Source of the DNA: Altererythrobacter sp. KTW20L
GTDB taxonomy: Bacteria; Pseudomonadota; Alphaproteobacteria; Sphingomonadales; Sphingomonadaceae
Reading direction: 5' to 3'
DNA: 64,000 bases
Assembly: GCF_023501975.1 (NCBI RefSeq)
Contig: NZ_JAMFLH010000007.1
Span: forward strand, 1 to 64,000
Under the pieces are notes generated by a model, which was not told the DNA's origin, did no database searches, and was given only the letters and a program-made list of their open reading frames with translations. Every line of letters begins with the position of its first letter. The first letter of the stretch is position 1. The translations under genes were made by a program, and so were the position numbers. This document shows, one piece after another, positions 37,620 to 47,728 of the stretch.

Positions 37620-38658
37620 AGCTCCGCCTGCTTCGCTGCGCCTGAGAATAGACCGCGACGCGCTGGCCGCCAACTGGCGCGCGCTGGACCGGCTGTCGGG
37701 CGGGGCGCGGGCAGGGGCGGCAGTCAAGGCCGATGCCTATGGCGTTGGCGTTGACCATGCCGTGCCGGCCCTGCTGGCGGCGGGCGCCCGGGACTTCTTC
37801 GTGGCGCACTGGGGCGAGGTGGCGCCTCTCCTGGCCCATGTGCCGGGCGAACAGGTCAGCGTGCTGCACGGTGTGCTGAACGAGGCAGAGACTGCCTATG
37901 CCCGCGCCACCGGAGCGCGGCCGGTGATCAATTCGCTGCGGCAGGCTGCCTTGTGGCTGGAGAGCGGCGGGGGCCCGTGCGACCTGATGCTGGATACCGG
38001 CATCAACCGCCTCGGCATTCCCCCGCACGAGGCTGGCGACCCGCGCCTCGCCGCGCTCGATGTTCACGTGCTGATGTCGCATCTCGCCTCGGCGGACGAG
38101 GACGCAGAGCTTAACCGGTTGCAGCTTGCCCGCCTGCATCAATTGGCCCCGACCATCCCGCACCGCCACCTCAGCCTCGCCAACAGCGCGGGAATCGCCT
38201 TGGGGCAGGACTATGCGGCAGACCTCACGCGGCCGGGCGTGGCGCTCTATGGTGGCATTGCCCGGCGGGAGCTTGCAGGGCTGATCGGCCAGGTCGTGTT
38301 CCCCCGGGCGACCGTGCTCCAGCGACGGCGAATCGGACCGGGCGAGAGCGTCGGATACAACGCGATTTTCATCGCAAAACGCGAAATGGAGGTCGCCACC
38401 GTGTCCATCGGATATGCCGACGGGTTCCTGCGATGCCGTGGTGCGGGTTTCGCAATGCAGCATCAAGGTATCGACCTGCCGGTGCTGGGGCGGGTCTCGA
38501 TGGATATGACGGTGGTGGATTGCTCCGCCATACCAAGCCTAAGTGCTGGGGATTACGTGGAAATTCCCTTCGACCTGCCCGCAGAAGCGCAGCGTAGCGG
38601 GCTTTCGCAATACGAACTCCTGACCACCATCGGCCATCGCTTCTCACGCCAATCCTGA
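37606..38658 (+). CDS. alr: alanine racemase
   Basis: PLP enzyme making D-alanine for peptidoglycan. The protein of about 350 aa shows the PLP lysine in AAVKADAYGVG (Lys41), the catalytic Tyr in ESVGYNAIF, the phosphate-binding YGG and GVALYGG segments and the C-terminal SMDMTVVDC and GDYVEIP. The ATG at 37606 lies inside the end of the MHS transporter gene and gives the expected N-terminus KLPEAPPASLRLRID. It is the biosynthetic type in length. A 69-base gap follows before phaR. Confidence 0.93.
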   Translation: MKLPEAPPASLRLRIDRDALAANWRALDRLSGGARAGAAVKADAYGVGVDHAVPALLAAGARDFFVAHWGEVAPLLAHVPGEQVSVLHGVLNEAETAYARATGARPVINSLRQAALWLESGGGPCDLMLDTGINRLGIPPHEAGDPRLAALDVHVLMSHLASADEDAELNRLQLARLHQLAPTIPHRHLSLANSAGIALGQDYAADLTRPGVALYGGIARRELAGLIGQVVFPRATVLQRRRIGPGESVGYNAIFIAKREMEVATVSIGYADGFLRCRGAGFAMQHQGIDLPVLGRVSMDMTVVDCSAIPSLSAGDYVEIPFDLPAEAQRSGLSQYELLTTIGHRFSRQS

Positions 38659-38727
38659 AGGTTAGATTGCCAAGCATATGCTGCAAGTGCTAAGCTCTGC
38701 CGTCGCTATATCAGGAGTGCGTCGGCA

Positions 38728-39300
38728 ATGGCCTCCAGTAAAACTACGGGTGACACACCAGTCATCATCAAGAAGTACGCCAACAGGCGGCTCTACAATA
38801 CGCAGTCATCCAGCTATATAACGCTGGATGATCTTGCACGCATGACGCGTGAAGGCGTGGATTTCCAGGTGCTCGATGCCAAGACCGGCAGCGATATCAC
38901 CCACGCGATCCTGACCCAGATCATCATGGAGGAAGAGGCCAACGGCGAGCAAATGCTGCCGGTCAGCTTCCTGCGCAACCTCATCGGCATGTACGGCAAT
39001 TCCATGCAGGAACTGATGCCGCACTACCTCGACGCCACGATGGACAATTTCCGCGCCAACCAGAGCCGGCTGCAGGAAGCGTTCAAGTCGAGCATGAGTC
39101 CGGATGGCTTTGCGCGCCTGGCTGAAACCAACATGGCGATGTTCCAGGCAGCGGCCGAGGCATTCATGCTCAAGCCCAAGGGCGGCAGCACGGCCAAGCC
39201 TGCGACGCCCGCTGCGGGCAATGATACGTCCGACGAGCTGTCCGAACTGCGCGCACAGATGAAGGCGATGCAGGACAAGCTGGACCGCATGGGCGGCTGA
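38728..39300 (+). CDS. phaR: polyhydroxyalkanoate synthesis repressor PhaR
   Basis: A 190-aa DNA- and PHA-binding repressor. The N-terminal PHB_acc_N domain is evident: IIKKYANRRLYNTQSSSYITLDDLARM (in parts KKYANRRLYNTQSSSYIT and LDDLARMTREGVDF), then the PHB accumulation middle segment LRNLIGMYGNSMQELMPHYLDATM and a predicted coiled-coil C-terminus (ELRAQMKAMQDKLDRM). No PHA synthase or phasin gene is within the window. AGGAG precedes the start. It probably also regulates phasins and, in some species, a broader carbon response. Confidence 0.92.
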   Translation: MASSKTTGDTPVIIKKYANRRLYNTQSSSYITLDDLARMTREGVDFQVLDAKTGSDITHAILTQIIMEEEANGEQMLPVSFLRNLIGMYGNSMQELMPHYLDATMDNFRANQSRLQEAFKSSMSPDGFARLAETNMAMFQAAAEAFMLKPKGGSTAKPATPAAGNDTSDELSELRAQMKAMQDKLDRMGG

Positions 39301-39393
39301 TACCGCCGTAGGCGTAACAATTAGCCCCTCGACTTGGCCGCGTGGCAACGGCATGGGGTCGGCATAATAACTCCAGCAGGATTTGCCGCACTC

Positions 39394-40938
39394 ATGTCAG
39401 CCATCCGCCACGCCTTGACCACCAAGCGCGCCGACGACTTTTCCGCCTGGTATCAGGAAGTGATCTCTGCTGCCGACATGGCCGAGGAATCGGGCGTGCG
39501 CGGTTGCATGGTCATCAAGCCGTGGGGCTATGGCATCTGGGAACGCATCCAGCGCCTGATGGACGACCGGATCAAGGCCGCGGGCGTGCAGAACTGCTAT
39601 TTCCCGATCTTCATCCCGCTGAAGAACTTCGAGCGCGAGGCGAGCCATGTTGACGGGTTCGCCAAGGAAATGGCGGTCGTCACCCATCACCGCCTGATCG
39701 CTGACGGCAAGGGCGGTCTGATCCCTGATCCCGAAGCCAAGCTGGAAGAACCGTTGGTCGTGCGGCCCACATCGGAAACGATCATCGGCGATGCCATGGC
39801 GCGGTGGATCCAGTCATGGCGCGACCTGCCGCTGCTCACCAACCAGTGGGCCAATGTGGTGCGCTGGGAAATGCGCACGCGGATGTTCCTGCGCACCAGC
39901 GAATTCCTCTGGCAGGAAGGGCACACCGCCCACGCCACTCGCGAAGATGCGCTGGAAGAGACCCACCGCGCGCTGGAAATGTACCGCGCCTGTGCCGAGG
40001 ATGACCTCGCCCTGCCGGTAATCGCCGGCGAAAAGCCCGAAAACGAGCGGTTCCCCGGCGCGGTGGAGACATGGTCGATCGAAGCCATGATGCAGGATGG
40101 CAAGGCGCTGCAGGCGGGCACCAGCCATTACCTTGGCACCAATTTCGCCCATGCCGCCGGCATCCAGTACCAGGACAAGGAAGGCGGCCAGCAGTTCTGC
40201 CATACCACCAGTTGGGGTGTGTCCACCCGGCTGATCGGCGGCGTCATCATGACCCACGGCGATGACGATGGCCTGCGCGTGCCGCCCCGCATCGCGCCGC
40301 ACCAGGTCGTCATTATCCCCATGCTGCGCGAAACGCCGGAGGACGAAGCGCTGCTCGATTATTGCGAGGACCTGCGCAAGCTTGTCGCCGCGCAGGCCGC
40401 GCTGGGCGAGCCGGTGCGCGTGCTGCTCGACAAGAAGCCGGGCAAGGCGGCAGCGAAACGGTGGGACTGGGTGCGCAAGGGCGCGCCGCTGATCGTAGAA
40501 GTCGGCCCCCGCGACATGGCCGAAGGCAACGTGGCCGTACTGCGGCGCGACCGGCTGTGGAACCAGGACAACGGCAAGCCCGCCTTCTCCTTCGTCAGCC
40601 GCGAGGACTTTTCCGCGCAGGCACCGGCACTACTCGAAGCGATCCAGCAGGCGCTGTACGACGAGGCGCGCGAGCGTCGCGATGCCAACGTCACCCGCGG
40701 CGTGACTAGCATGGACCAGGTCGCCGCCCATTTCGCCGACAACCATGCACGTCCGGGCTGGGTGGAAGTGCAGTGGTCCAAGCCCACCAGCGCGGCGCTG
40801 GAAGCGGCGACCGAACAGCTGAAAGCGCTAAAACTCACCATCCGCAACGTGCCGCGCGATGCCGAGCCTGCCGATGGCACCTGCATCTTCACCGGAGCTC
40901 CCGCGACCGAGAGGATCCTCGTCGCCCGTGCCTATTGA
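39394..40938 (+). CDS. proS: prolyl-tRNA synthetase, type without insertion domain
   Basis: Class II aminoacyl-tRNA synthetase of 514 aa. It lacks the editing insertion of the bacterial form (about 570 aa) and ends in a C-terminal extension finishing in a Tyr (ATERILVARAY), as in the archaeal/eukaryotic-type ProRS (type 3) also found in many alphaproteobacteria. Seen: VIKPWGYGIWERIQ, TSETIIGDAMARWIQSWRDLP, NQWANVVRWEMRTRMFLRTSEFLWQEGHTAHA in parts. The start at 39394 (MSAIRHALTTKRADDFSAW) was preferred over an upstream in-frame ATG. The usual neighbour in other genomes is not recognisable here. Confidence 0.93.
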   Translation: MSAIRHALTTKRADDFSAWYQEVISAADMAEESGVRGCMVIKPWGYGIWERIQRLMDDRIKAAGVQNCYFPIFIPLKNFEREASHVDGFAKEMAVVTHHRLIADGKGGLIPDPEAKLEEPLVVRPTSETIIGDAMARWIQSWRDLPLLTNQWANVVRWEMRTRMFLRTSEFLWQEGHTAHATREDALEETHRALEMYRACAEDDLALPVIAGEKPENERFPGAVETWSIEAMMQDGKALQAGTSHYLGTNFAHAAGIQYQDKEGGQQFCHTTSWGVSTRLIGGVIMTHGDDDGLRVPPRIAPHQVVIIPMLRETPEDEALLDYCEDLRKLVAAQAALGEPVRVLLDKKPGKAAAKRWDWVRKGAPLIVEVGPRDMAEGNVAVLRRDRLWNQDNGKPAFSFVSREDFSAQAPALLEAIQQALYDEARERRDANVTRGVTSMDQVAAHFADNHARPGWVEVQWSKPTSAALEAATEQLKALKLTIRNVPRDAEPADGTCIFTGAPATERILVARAY

Positions 40939-40939
40939 T

Positions 40940-40967
40940 GAGGGCAGCGGCACTCGCCGCCGCCCTC
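40940..40967. terminator. hairpin between convergent proS and M3 peptidase gene
   Basis: An 11-bp GC-rich stem with one A/C mismatch and a four-base loop (ACTC) lies in the 47-base gap between the two convergent genes, within the first bases after the proS stop. It is symmetrical and could act in both directions; no T-tract follows on either strand, so efficiency is unclear. Confidence 0.5.
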
Positions 40968-40985
40968 AGCCGGCCATCGGTCATC

Positions 40986-43001
40986 TCACCGTTCCAGCGT
41001 GGCGCGGAAGGCATCGGTGTTGACCGCGCGGCCCAGGAAATCCTCTACCAGTTCGGCAGCGGGCTTGCTCCCGCCGCGCCCCAGCACCAGATGGCGATAG
41101 GCCATTGCGGTATCGCGGTCGCGCAGCCCGGCCTGTTCAAAACGGCTGAACAGGTCTGCCGCAATCACGCGCGACCAGCCATAGGTGTAATAGCCTGCCG
41201 AATAGCCATCCAGATGGCTGAACGTAGCTTCCATATGGGTGGTTTCAGGAAACTGGAGCAGGGTGTAGGCATTGGCATAGTCGCGATAGGCCTGGCTGAT
41301 GCCTTCGGCGCTGGGATCAGCAGGCGCACCCTGGTGAAAGCGCAGCGATGCGTTGGAATAGCCAAGCTGTGTGGTCTCGTGAATGCCATTGCCGAACCTG
41401 CGCGCAGCCAGCATCCGGTCCACCAGATCACGCGGGATCACTTCGCCTGCCGCATTGCGGGCAAAGCGCGCCAACGTATCGTAATCATAGACCCATTCTT
41501 CCAGCATCTGTGACGGTGCTTCGACAAAATCGCGTTCGGTCGATACGCCACTCACCCCGAACCAGCGCTGGTTGCCGCCCAGAATATTGTGCAACAGATG
41601 TCCGAACTCGTGGAGGAAAGTTTCGACCTGGCGATGCTCCATCAGCCCGGTCTCATAATCACCCCGTGGCAAGTTCATGGTCAGCACCGAGACCGGCAGC
41701 GATTCGCCCGCCACCCCGCCGCGCAAGGTGATGTGGTTTGCGTGCTGGTACTTGCCTTCGCGCGGGTGGGAGTCGAGATAGAAACGGCCAATCGATTGCC
41801 CGTTTTCCAATATTTCATATGCCTCGACATCCGGATGCCAGAGAGGCGTATCCCATGGGCGGATTTGCACCGCGAACAGGTCCTGCGTCAGGTCGAAAAT
41901 GCCCTGCCGGACATTGTTGTAGGTGAAATACTGGCGCACTTCCTGCGGGTCGAGGTCAAAATTGCCTTGCAGGGCCCGCTGCCGGGCAAAGGAGTGGTTG
42001 AACAGGCCGAGAGCGAGGCCGGGACGAACTTCATTCAGGGCCTGCTGGAGGATCGCAAAATCGGATTGCGCCGCCGATCCCGATGCCTCGGCCAGTTCGG
42101 CCATATGCGCCTCCACCGTTGCCGGAGTGGTCAGCATGCGGTTTTCGAAATTCAGCGTGGCGTAATCGGGCCGGTCGAGCAATTCGGCCAGTTGCTGGCG
42201 CTTGGTGAACAATTCGCCCAGCAAGGCGCTGTTTTCAGGATAGGCTCGCGCATAAGCCAACCGCAGCAGGGTTTCGCGCAAAGCGTCATCTTCGGCATAG
42301 GCAGAAATGGCTTGCAGATCGGTGGGGTCAGTGGAAATTTCCACCAGCCCATCCACCCCGGCGGGGCGCGCGGCCAGCCAGTCGGCAGGCATTCCGGCCA
42401 ATGCAGCCGGCAGAACGCGCATGACGCTGCGGGCATTGGCGAAATTGGTGCTGAAACTCGTGCTGATGGCAGTCATTTCATCCTGCAGGGCCTTGATCTG
42501 CCCGCGCCGTTCATCATCGTAATTCACGCCGCTGCGTTCAAACCCGGCGAGTATCTGGCCAAGGTAATAGCGCGTGACCTCGTCCTCCCCGGATGCATCG
42601 ATGGCGTTCAGCCGTTCATAAATCGGGCGGGAAAGGCCAATCCGGCTCTCGATCTCGTCAATCCGGGAATAGCAGGCCCGGCCCGCATCGCGCTTTTCAG
42701 CCGTGTCCATCGATTGGCCGAAACTGTAAAATTCAGCCGCGCCGTAATAGGTCAGCGCAGTCAGATCGTCATAGGCTTTCAACGCGGTTTCCACCCGGTG
42801 GGGGCCAGACATGGCCTCCAGCGCGGCAAAGCGTGCCTCCACTTCGCTGACATATTCATCGCACCGCGCGTTGAGCGCTGCAGCATCGGGCGCATCTGCG
42901 CGAATCTCGCCCGCAAATTGCGCCGGACTCAGAGTTTGCGCCAGCGAGGTGGAGGACAGCAGGCAGCAAGCGAAGGTGGCCGCATAGGCAAAGGCGCGCA
43001 T
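40986..43001 (-). CDS. M3 family metallopeptidase
   Basis: Zinc oligopeptidase of the M3 (thimet/oligopeptidase A) family, about 671 aa. The signal peptide (FAYAATFACCLLSSTSLAQ) suggests a periplasmic form. The catalytic motif is HEFGHLLHNIL, with the downstream glutamate in the M3-typical FVEAPSQMLEEWVYD. The start was put at the ATG at 43001 (a TTG three bases upstream is also in frame). It ends close to the convergent proS. It probably degrades peptides released in the periplasm. Confidence 0.88.
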   Translation of the reverse strand: MRAFAYAATFACCLLSSTSLAQTLSPAQFAGEIRADAPDAAALNARCDEYVSEVEARFAALEAMSGPHRVETALKAYDDLTALTYYGAAEFYSFGQSMDTAEKRDAGRACYSRIDEIESRIGLSRPIYERLNAIDASGEDEVTRYYLGQILAGFERSGVNYDDERRGQIKALQDEMTAISTSFSTNFANARSVMRVLPAALAGMPADWLAARPAGVDGLVEISTDPTDLQAISAYAEDDALRETLLRLAYARAYPENSALLGELFTKRQQLAELLDRPDYATLNFENRMLTTPATVEAHMAELAEASGSAAQSDFAILQQALNEVRPGLALGLFNHSFARQRALQGNFDLDPQEVRQYFTYNNVRQGIFDLTQDLFAVQIRPWDTPLWHPDVEAYEILENGQSIGRFYLDSHPREGKYQHANHITLRGGVAGESLPVSVLTMNLPRGDYETGLMEHRQVETFLHEFGHLLHNILGGNQRWFGVSGVSTERDFVEAPSQMLEEWVYDYDTLARFARNAAGEVIPRDLVDRMLAARRFGNGIHETTQLGYSNASLRFHQGAPADPSAEGISQAYRDYANAYTLLQFPETTHMEATFSHLDGYSAGYYTYGWSRVIAADLFSRFEQAGLRDRDTAMAYRHLVLGRGGSKPAAELVEDFLGRAVNTDAFRATLER

Positions 43002-43105
43002 CAAATCGGACTCCGATAGTTTTCAACGTAACTGGATAGGGAAGAACCGGCAGTATGCAATGCTGCACGCTTGTGTTTGCGGCGCCGTGCGCCCAAGTCC
43101 GATCC

Positions 43106-45418
43106 ATGTCGCCTTCCAAACGCCCAAATCCCGGCTTGCCTTCGCGCGAGCAGATTCTCGAATTCATCCGCACATCGGATGATCCGGTCGGCAAGCGCGA
43201 GATCGCCAAGCATTTCCGGCTGACCGCGCAGGACAAGATCCTGTTGAAAGCGATGCTGAAAGACATGGCCGAGGAAGGCCTGATCGACGGCAAGCGCACG
43301 GCCTTTCACCGCATGGGCGGGGTGCCCAAGGTCACGGTCCTGCGCATCGTCGAGATCGACGAGGGCGAGCCTGTCGCTATTCCGGAAACCTGGCAGCCGG
43401 ACGACGCCGTGCCGCCGCCGCGCCTGCGGGTGATCGAGAAGAAGAAACAGGCTGCGCTGCGCGTGGGCGACCGGATTCTTGCCCGCACCGAGGAGGCGGG
43501 CAAGGGCTACATCGCCCACCCGATGAAAAAGCTGCCTAGCAACGAAGGCGCGGTGCTGGGCGTGATCGAGTTCGATGGCGCGGGCAAGCCGTGGCTGGCG
43601 CCGGTTGACAAGCGGGTGCGCAATTCCTCGCCGGTGGCCGATCTGGGCAAGGCCGAGGAAGGCCAGCTGGTGCTGGCAGAGCCTGCGGGGCGCGGCCTGC
43701 GCGCGGGCGTGAAGGTAATCGAGGTGCTGGGTGACCCGCTCGCCCCGCGCAGCTATTCGCTCATTGCGATCCACAAGTACGGCATCCCGCACCATTTCAG
43801 CGAGAAGGTGCTGGCCGAAGCCGAAGCCGCTTCCGCCCTGCCTCTGGACGAGGCGAAGCGCGAAGACCTGACCCACCTGCCCATCGTCGCCATCGACCCT
43901 GCGGATGCACGCGACCACGACGATGCGATCTGGGCCGAGCCTGACGGCAAGGGCGGCTTCACCGCGCTCGTCGCCATTGCCGATGTGTCCTATTACGTCC
44001 GCCCGGGCGGCGCGCTCGATCGCGAGGCGAGGAAGCGCGGCAATTCGGTCTATTTCCCCGACCGCGTGGTGCCGATGCTGCCCGAAGTGCTGAGCGCCGA
44101 TGCCTGCTCGCTGAAGCAGGGCGAGGGGCGGGCGGCGATGGTGTGCCACCTGTCGATCTCGCCAGAGGGACAACTGGCAGGCTGGCGCTTCACCCGCGCC
44201 ATTGTCCGCATTGCCGAGAACGTCGCCTACGAAGACGCGCAGGCGCGCATCGACGAAGGCACGGCAGGCGAGCCGCTGGAGAACCTGTGGGCGGCATGGA
44301 AACTGCTGGCCGAAGCCCGCGCCGCGCGCGATCCGCTGGAGCTGGAAATCCCCGAACGGCGCGTCACGCTGGACGAACAGGGCCGCATCACCGGCATCGC
44401 GATCCGTGAGCGGCTCGATGCCCACCGCGTGGTCGAGGATTTCATGATCGCGGCCAATGTCGCGGCGGCGAAAGCGCTGGAAAGCAAGGCCAGCCCGGTG
44501 GTCTATCGCATTCACGAACCGCCCACGCGGGAAAAACTGGTGGCCTTGCGCGAATATTTCGATTCGCTGGGCAAGAAGCTGGCGCTGGGCCAGGTCATCA
44601 CCCCCGGCCTGTTCAACCGGATGCTGAAGGATATCGCGGAACCGGCCGAAAAGGCTCTGGTGATGGAAGCGGTCCTGCGCAGCCAGACCCAGGCCTATTA
44701 CGGCCCGGCCAATGCCGGACACTTCGGGCTGGCGCTGGGGGCATACGCCCACTTCACCAGTCCGATCCGCCGTTATGCCGACCTGCTGGTCCACCGCGCG
44801 CTGGTCGATTCGTTCGGGCTGGAGCAGGGGAAGGTGAAGTACGACCTGCTGCCGCCCGCCACCGGCCTGTCGGACCAAGATCGCGAGGACCTGACCCGCA
44901 TCACCGATGCCATCAGCCTGACCGAACGACGCGCGATGGAGGCCGAACGCGATACCATCGACCGCTACGTCGCCGCCTGGCTCTCGGCCCGCGTGGGCGA
45001 GGTCTTCGCCACACGCATCACCGGGGTGCAGAAATTCGGCTTTTTCGCCACGATTGTCAGCCTCGGCGGCGACGGGCTGGTGCCGGTGTCATCACTGGGC
45101 CGCGAATATTTCCGCTATGACGAGGCAGCCCAGGCCCTGATCGGCGAGGATAGCGGCCAGCGCTATGCCACCGGCGATTTCCTCGACCTCAAGCTGGCCG
45201 AAGCCAATCCGCTGACCGGCGCGCTGAAATTCGAAGTGGTGGACAGCGAAGGCAAGCCGGTCGAACCGCGCGGCGCGCGGCCTGAACGACGCGATCGGCG
45301 GAGCGGCAACAAAAGCCCGAACAAGGGCCCGCAGAAGGATGCGGCAGGCAAGCACCAGGTCGGCCAGCGCGGTCGTCCGGGCAATGTGAGGCACCAGGGG
45401 CGGGGCAAGAAGCGTTAG
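43106..45418 (+). CDS. rnr: ribonuclease R
   Basis: 3'-5' exoribonuclease of the RNB family (770 aa), degrading structured RNA and maturing rRNA. Seen: an N-terminal winged-helix part (LPSREQILEFIRTSDDP), cold-shock domains, the RNB core with ALVAIADVSYYVRPGGALDREA and its metal-binding aspartates (IDPADARDHDDAIWAE), and the S1 domain (EVFATRITGVQKFGFFATIVSLGGDGLV in parts), then a basic, low-complexity C-terminal tail. The start at 43106 gives the family N-terminus MSPSKRPNPG. Its neighbour usp is convergent with a 7-base gap. Confidence 0.94.
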   Translation: MSPSKRPNPGLPSREQILEFIRTSDDPVGKREIAKHFRLTAQDKILLKAMLKDMAEEGLIDGKRTAFHRMGGVPKVTVLRIVEIDEGEPVAIPETWQPDDAVPPPRLRVIEKKKQAALRVGDRILARTEEAGKGYIAHPMKKLPSNEGAVLGVIEFDGAGKPWLAPVDKRVRNSSPVADLGKAEEGQLVLAEPAGRGLRAGVKVIEVLGDPLAPRSYSLIAIHKYGIPHHFSEKVLAEAEAASALPLDEAKREDLTHLPIVAIDPADARDHDDAIWAEPDGKGGFTALVAIADVSYYVRPGGALDREARKRGNSVYFPDRVVPMLPEVLSADACSLKQGEGRAAMVCHLSISPEGQLAGWRFTRAIVRIAENVAYEDAQARIDEGTAGEPLENLWAAWKLLAEARAARDPLELEIPERRVTLDEQGRITGIAIRERLDAHRVVEDFMIAANVAAAKALESKASPVVYRIHEPPTREKLVALREYFDSLGKKLALGQVITPGLFNRMLKDIAEPAEKALVMEAVLRSQTQAYYGPANAGHFGLALGAYAHFTSPIRRYADLLVHRALVDSFGLEQGKVKYDLLPPATGLSDQDREDLTRITDAISLTERRAMEAERDTIDRYVAAWLSARVGEVFATRITGVQKFGFFATIVSLGGDGLVPVSSLGREYFRYDEAAQALIGEDSGQRYATGDFLDLKLAEANPLTGALKFEVVDSEGKPVEPRGARPERRDRRSGNKSPNKGPQKDAAGKHQVGQRGRPGNVRHQGRGKKR

Positions 45419-45425
45419 CGCGAGT

Positions 45426-45878
45426 TCAGCTTAGGCGCCCGATCTCTTCCTCGGTCAGTCCACCCGGCACGATGAACAGCGGGCAGGGCAGGCTGCCGGC
45501 GTTGGCAGTAAAATGCGCCACCAGCGGACCTGGCGCACCTTCGGGGGCAGCGCCCAGCACCAGTGCGGCCACTTCGGGGTGTTCGACCAAGTATTCGGCG
45601 ATCACCGTTTTGCCGTCACCCACTTTGACCGCGATCTGCGGCATCTTGCCGCTTTCGCTCAGCAATTCGCCCGCCGCACCATTGGCGAGGATCTCCGCCC
45701 GGTCGCGCGCTTCTTCCTCGATCGTTTCCTGGATGGCGCCGAAAGCGCTGAACTGCTGCTTGGGCACCAGGGCCAGCAGGTGCACTGTTCCGCCTGTTTT
45801 CGCAGCGCGCCGTGCGGCAAATCTCAAGGCGACATGCGCCTCATCGGTCTCGTCAACGATGACCAGATAGACCCGCAT
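45426..45878 (-). CDS. universal stress protein
   Basis: A 150-aa UspA-fold protein. Seen: [25 protein letters not shown] at the N-terminus, [14 protein letters not shown], and the nucleotide-binding loop region [21 protein letters not shown], close to the G-x2-G-x9-G pattern. ATP binding is possible but not certain. The start at 45878 has a GGGGAG ribosome site. It is divergent from pdhC and convergent with rnr. UspA proteins are induced by growth arrest and stress; no regulator site was identified. Confidence 0.85.
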   Translation of the reverse strand: MRVYLVIVDETDEAHVALRFAARRAAKTGGTVHLLALVPKQQFSAFGAIQETIEEEARDRAEILANGAAGELLSESGKMPQIAVKVGDGKTVIAEYLVEHPEVAALVLGAAPEGAPGPLVAHFTANAGSLPCPLFIVPGGLTEEEIGRLS

Positions 45879-46032
45879 TGCTTCTTCTCCCCGTGGACAG
45901 CGACTATCTGCGTTATGCGGAACTTGCGCAAGAACCTTGCTACCACGCGCCAAATTGGCCAAGGACACGGGGCCATTGCGGGCATTCACCGCCCGCGCCG
46001 CGAAGACAATTTTCGAGGGACCGCGCCTACCC

Positions 46033-47322
46033 ATGCCCATCGCCATCAAGATGCCCGCCCTGTCACCCACCATGGAGGAAGGCACGCTGAGCAAATGGCT
46101 CGTCAAAGTGGGCGACAAGGTCGCCGCTGGCGACATCATGGCCGAGATCGAGACCGACAAGGCGACGATGGAATTCGAAGCCGTGGACGAAGGCACAATT
46201 GCCGCGATTTCGGTCGAAGAAGGCACTGAAGGGGTGAAGGTCGGCACGGTCATCGCCATGCTGGCCGAAGAGGGCGAGGATGTGGATGCTGCGGCTTCGG
46301 CTGAAGCCAAGCCGGCAGCCGAAGCGGCTCCGGAACCGGCGAAATCCGAGCCAAAGGCCGACAAGGCTCCCACTCCGGCTCCGGCACCCGCTCCTGCTGC
46401 CGCCAAGGCCGCAACGGGCGACCGCATCATTGCCTCGCCGCTGGCCAAGCGGATTGCCGAACAGAAGGGCGTGGACCTTGCCGCCGTGCAGGGCAGCGGA
46501 CCCAATGGCCGGATCGTGAAGGCCGATGTTGAGGGCGCCAAGCCCGGAGCAGCTGCAACCGCAAGTGCTCCGGCAGCAGCAGCAGCTCCGGCTCCCGCAC
46601 CTTCCGCCCCCGCCACCGCGCAGGGTGTCGGCATCCCGCACGAGGTCGAGAAGCTGTCGGGCATGCGCAAGACAATCGCCCGCCGCCTGACCGAGTCCAA
46701 GCAGCAGATCCCGCACATCTACCTCACGGTCGATATCCGCCTCGATGCGCTGCTCAAGTTGCGCGGCGAATTGAACAAGGCGCTGGAGCCGCAGGGTGTG
46801 AAGCTGTCGGTCAACGACCTGCTGATCAAGGCGCTGGCCAAGTCGCTCGTCGCCGTGCCTGCCTGCAACGTGCAGTTTGCAGGGGATACGCTGCTCAGGT
46901 TCAAGCGTGCGGATATCTCGGTGGCGGTCTCGATCCCTGGCGGACTGATCACGCCGATCGTCAAGGATGCCGGATCCAAGGCCGTCAGCGCCATCTCGAC
47001 CGAGATGACCGACCTCGCCACCCGCGCCCGCGAAGGCAAGTTGGCGCCTGAGGAATACCAGGGCGGCACGGCCAGCCTGTCCAACATGGGCATGTTCGGC
47101 ATCAAGCAGTTCGATGCGGTCATCAACCCGCCGCAAGCCATGATAATGGCCATCGGTTCGGGCGAGAAGCGCCCCTACGTGGTGGACGATGCGCTCGCCG
47201 TCGCCACGGTGATGAGCGCCACCGGCAGCTTCGACCACCGCGCCATCGATGGGGCAGACGGGGCGCAACTGATGAAGGCGTTCAAGGAACTGTGCGAGGC
47301 ACCGCTGGGGCTGGTGGCCTGA
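46033..47322 (+). CDS. pdhC: pyruvate dehydrogenase complex E2 (dihydrolipoyl acetyltransferase)
   Basis: Core subunit of the pyruvate dehydrogenase complex (429 aa), transferring acetyl groups to CoA. Domains in order: one lipoyl domain with the lipoylated Lys in [13 protein letters not shown] (Lys43), a long Ala/Pro-rich linker, a peripheral-subunit-binding domain ([28 protein letters not shown] in parts), a second Ala/Pro linker and the catalytic domain with [16 protein letters not shown] (His catalytic). The E1 genes are not in the window. The operon continues with a small secreted protein, a thioesterase and lpdA. Confidence 0.95.
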   Translation: MPIAIKMPALSPTMEEGTLSKWLVKVGDKVAAGDIMAEIETDKATMEFEAVDEGTIAAISVEEGTEGVKVGTVIAMLAEEGEDVDAAASAEAKPAAEAAPEPAKSEPKADKAPTPAPAPAPAAAKAATGDRIIASPLAKRIAEQKGVDLAAVQGSGPNGRIVKADVEGAKPGAAATASAPAAAAAPAPAPSAPATAQGVGIPHEVEKLSGMRKTIARRLTESKQQIPHIYLTVDIRLDALLKLRGELNKALEPQGVKLSVNDLLIKALAKSLVAVPACNVQFAGDTLLRFKRADISVAVSIPGGLITPIVKDAGSKAVSAISTEMTDLATRAREGKLAPEEYQGGTASLSNMGMFGIKQFDAVINPPQAMIMAIGSGEKRPYVVDDALAVATVMSATGSFDHRAIDGADGAQLMKAFKELCEAPLGLVA

Positions 47323-47323
47323 G

Positions 47324-47728
47324 GTGAAGCTTGCCGCCATCCTGCTGTTGCCGGTCGCTCTGGCGGGGATATCTGCTCAGGCGACCGAGATGCCGCAGGT
47401 GCCCAAGGTCGGGCTGGAAGGCCCCGAAGCCGATGCCTGTGTTGGCGTGGGCCGGGTGTCGCGGGGGAACCTGCCGCGCGACGGGCGTCTGCCGGTCTTT
47501 CCCATGCCGACCGACGAGGGGAGGGCGAAGGACCACCTGGCGTCTGATACTCTGGTGTGGCTGTGCGAGGTGGAGGGCGAGTGGCAAGGTATCGTCTATG
47601 CCAGCGGTGAGTTCCAGGAACTGGGCGATTGCCGCGTGAGCACGCCAGTCAGCAGCCCGCAGGCCTATGCCGGGCCGTGCCAATGGGGGTGGGTTGCGGC
47701 GCGTTCGCTCCATCTGGTGACGAGCTGA
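47324..47728 (+). CDS. secreted hypothetical protein, SH3-like
   Basis: A 134-aa exported protein starting with GTG one base after the pdhC stop. The N-terminal part is a signal peptide (MKLAAILLLPVALAGISAQA). The C-terminal half (VWLCEVEGEWQGIVYASGEF, CQWGWVAARSLHLV) resembles bacterial SH3-type repeats, with two pairs of cysteines. No catalytic motif is recognised. Its location between pdhC and the thioesterase is shared with other sphingomonads, as I recall, but no function follows from it. Confidence 0.7.
   Translation: MKLAAILLLPVALAGISAQATEMPQVPKVGLEGPEADACVGVGRVSRGNLPRDGRLPVFPMPTDEGRAKDHLASDTLVWLCEVEGEWQGIVYASGEFQELGDCRVSTPVSSPQAYAGPCQWGWVAARSLHLVTS

Noticed and set aside
38674-38700. 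AGCATATGCT palindrome before phaR as a PhaR operator
   Set aside because: Too short and isolated to support; PhaR sites are not defined well enough to recognise by eye.
45426-46718. 430-aa minus-strand frame covering usp and the pdhC 5' half
   Set aside because: The upstream 280 codons are low-complexity antisense of pdhC; the universal stress protein begins at its own ATG with a ribosome site at 45878.
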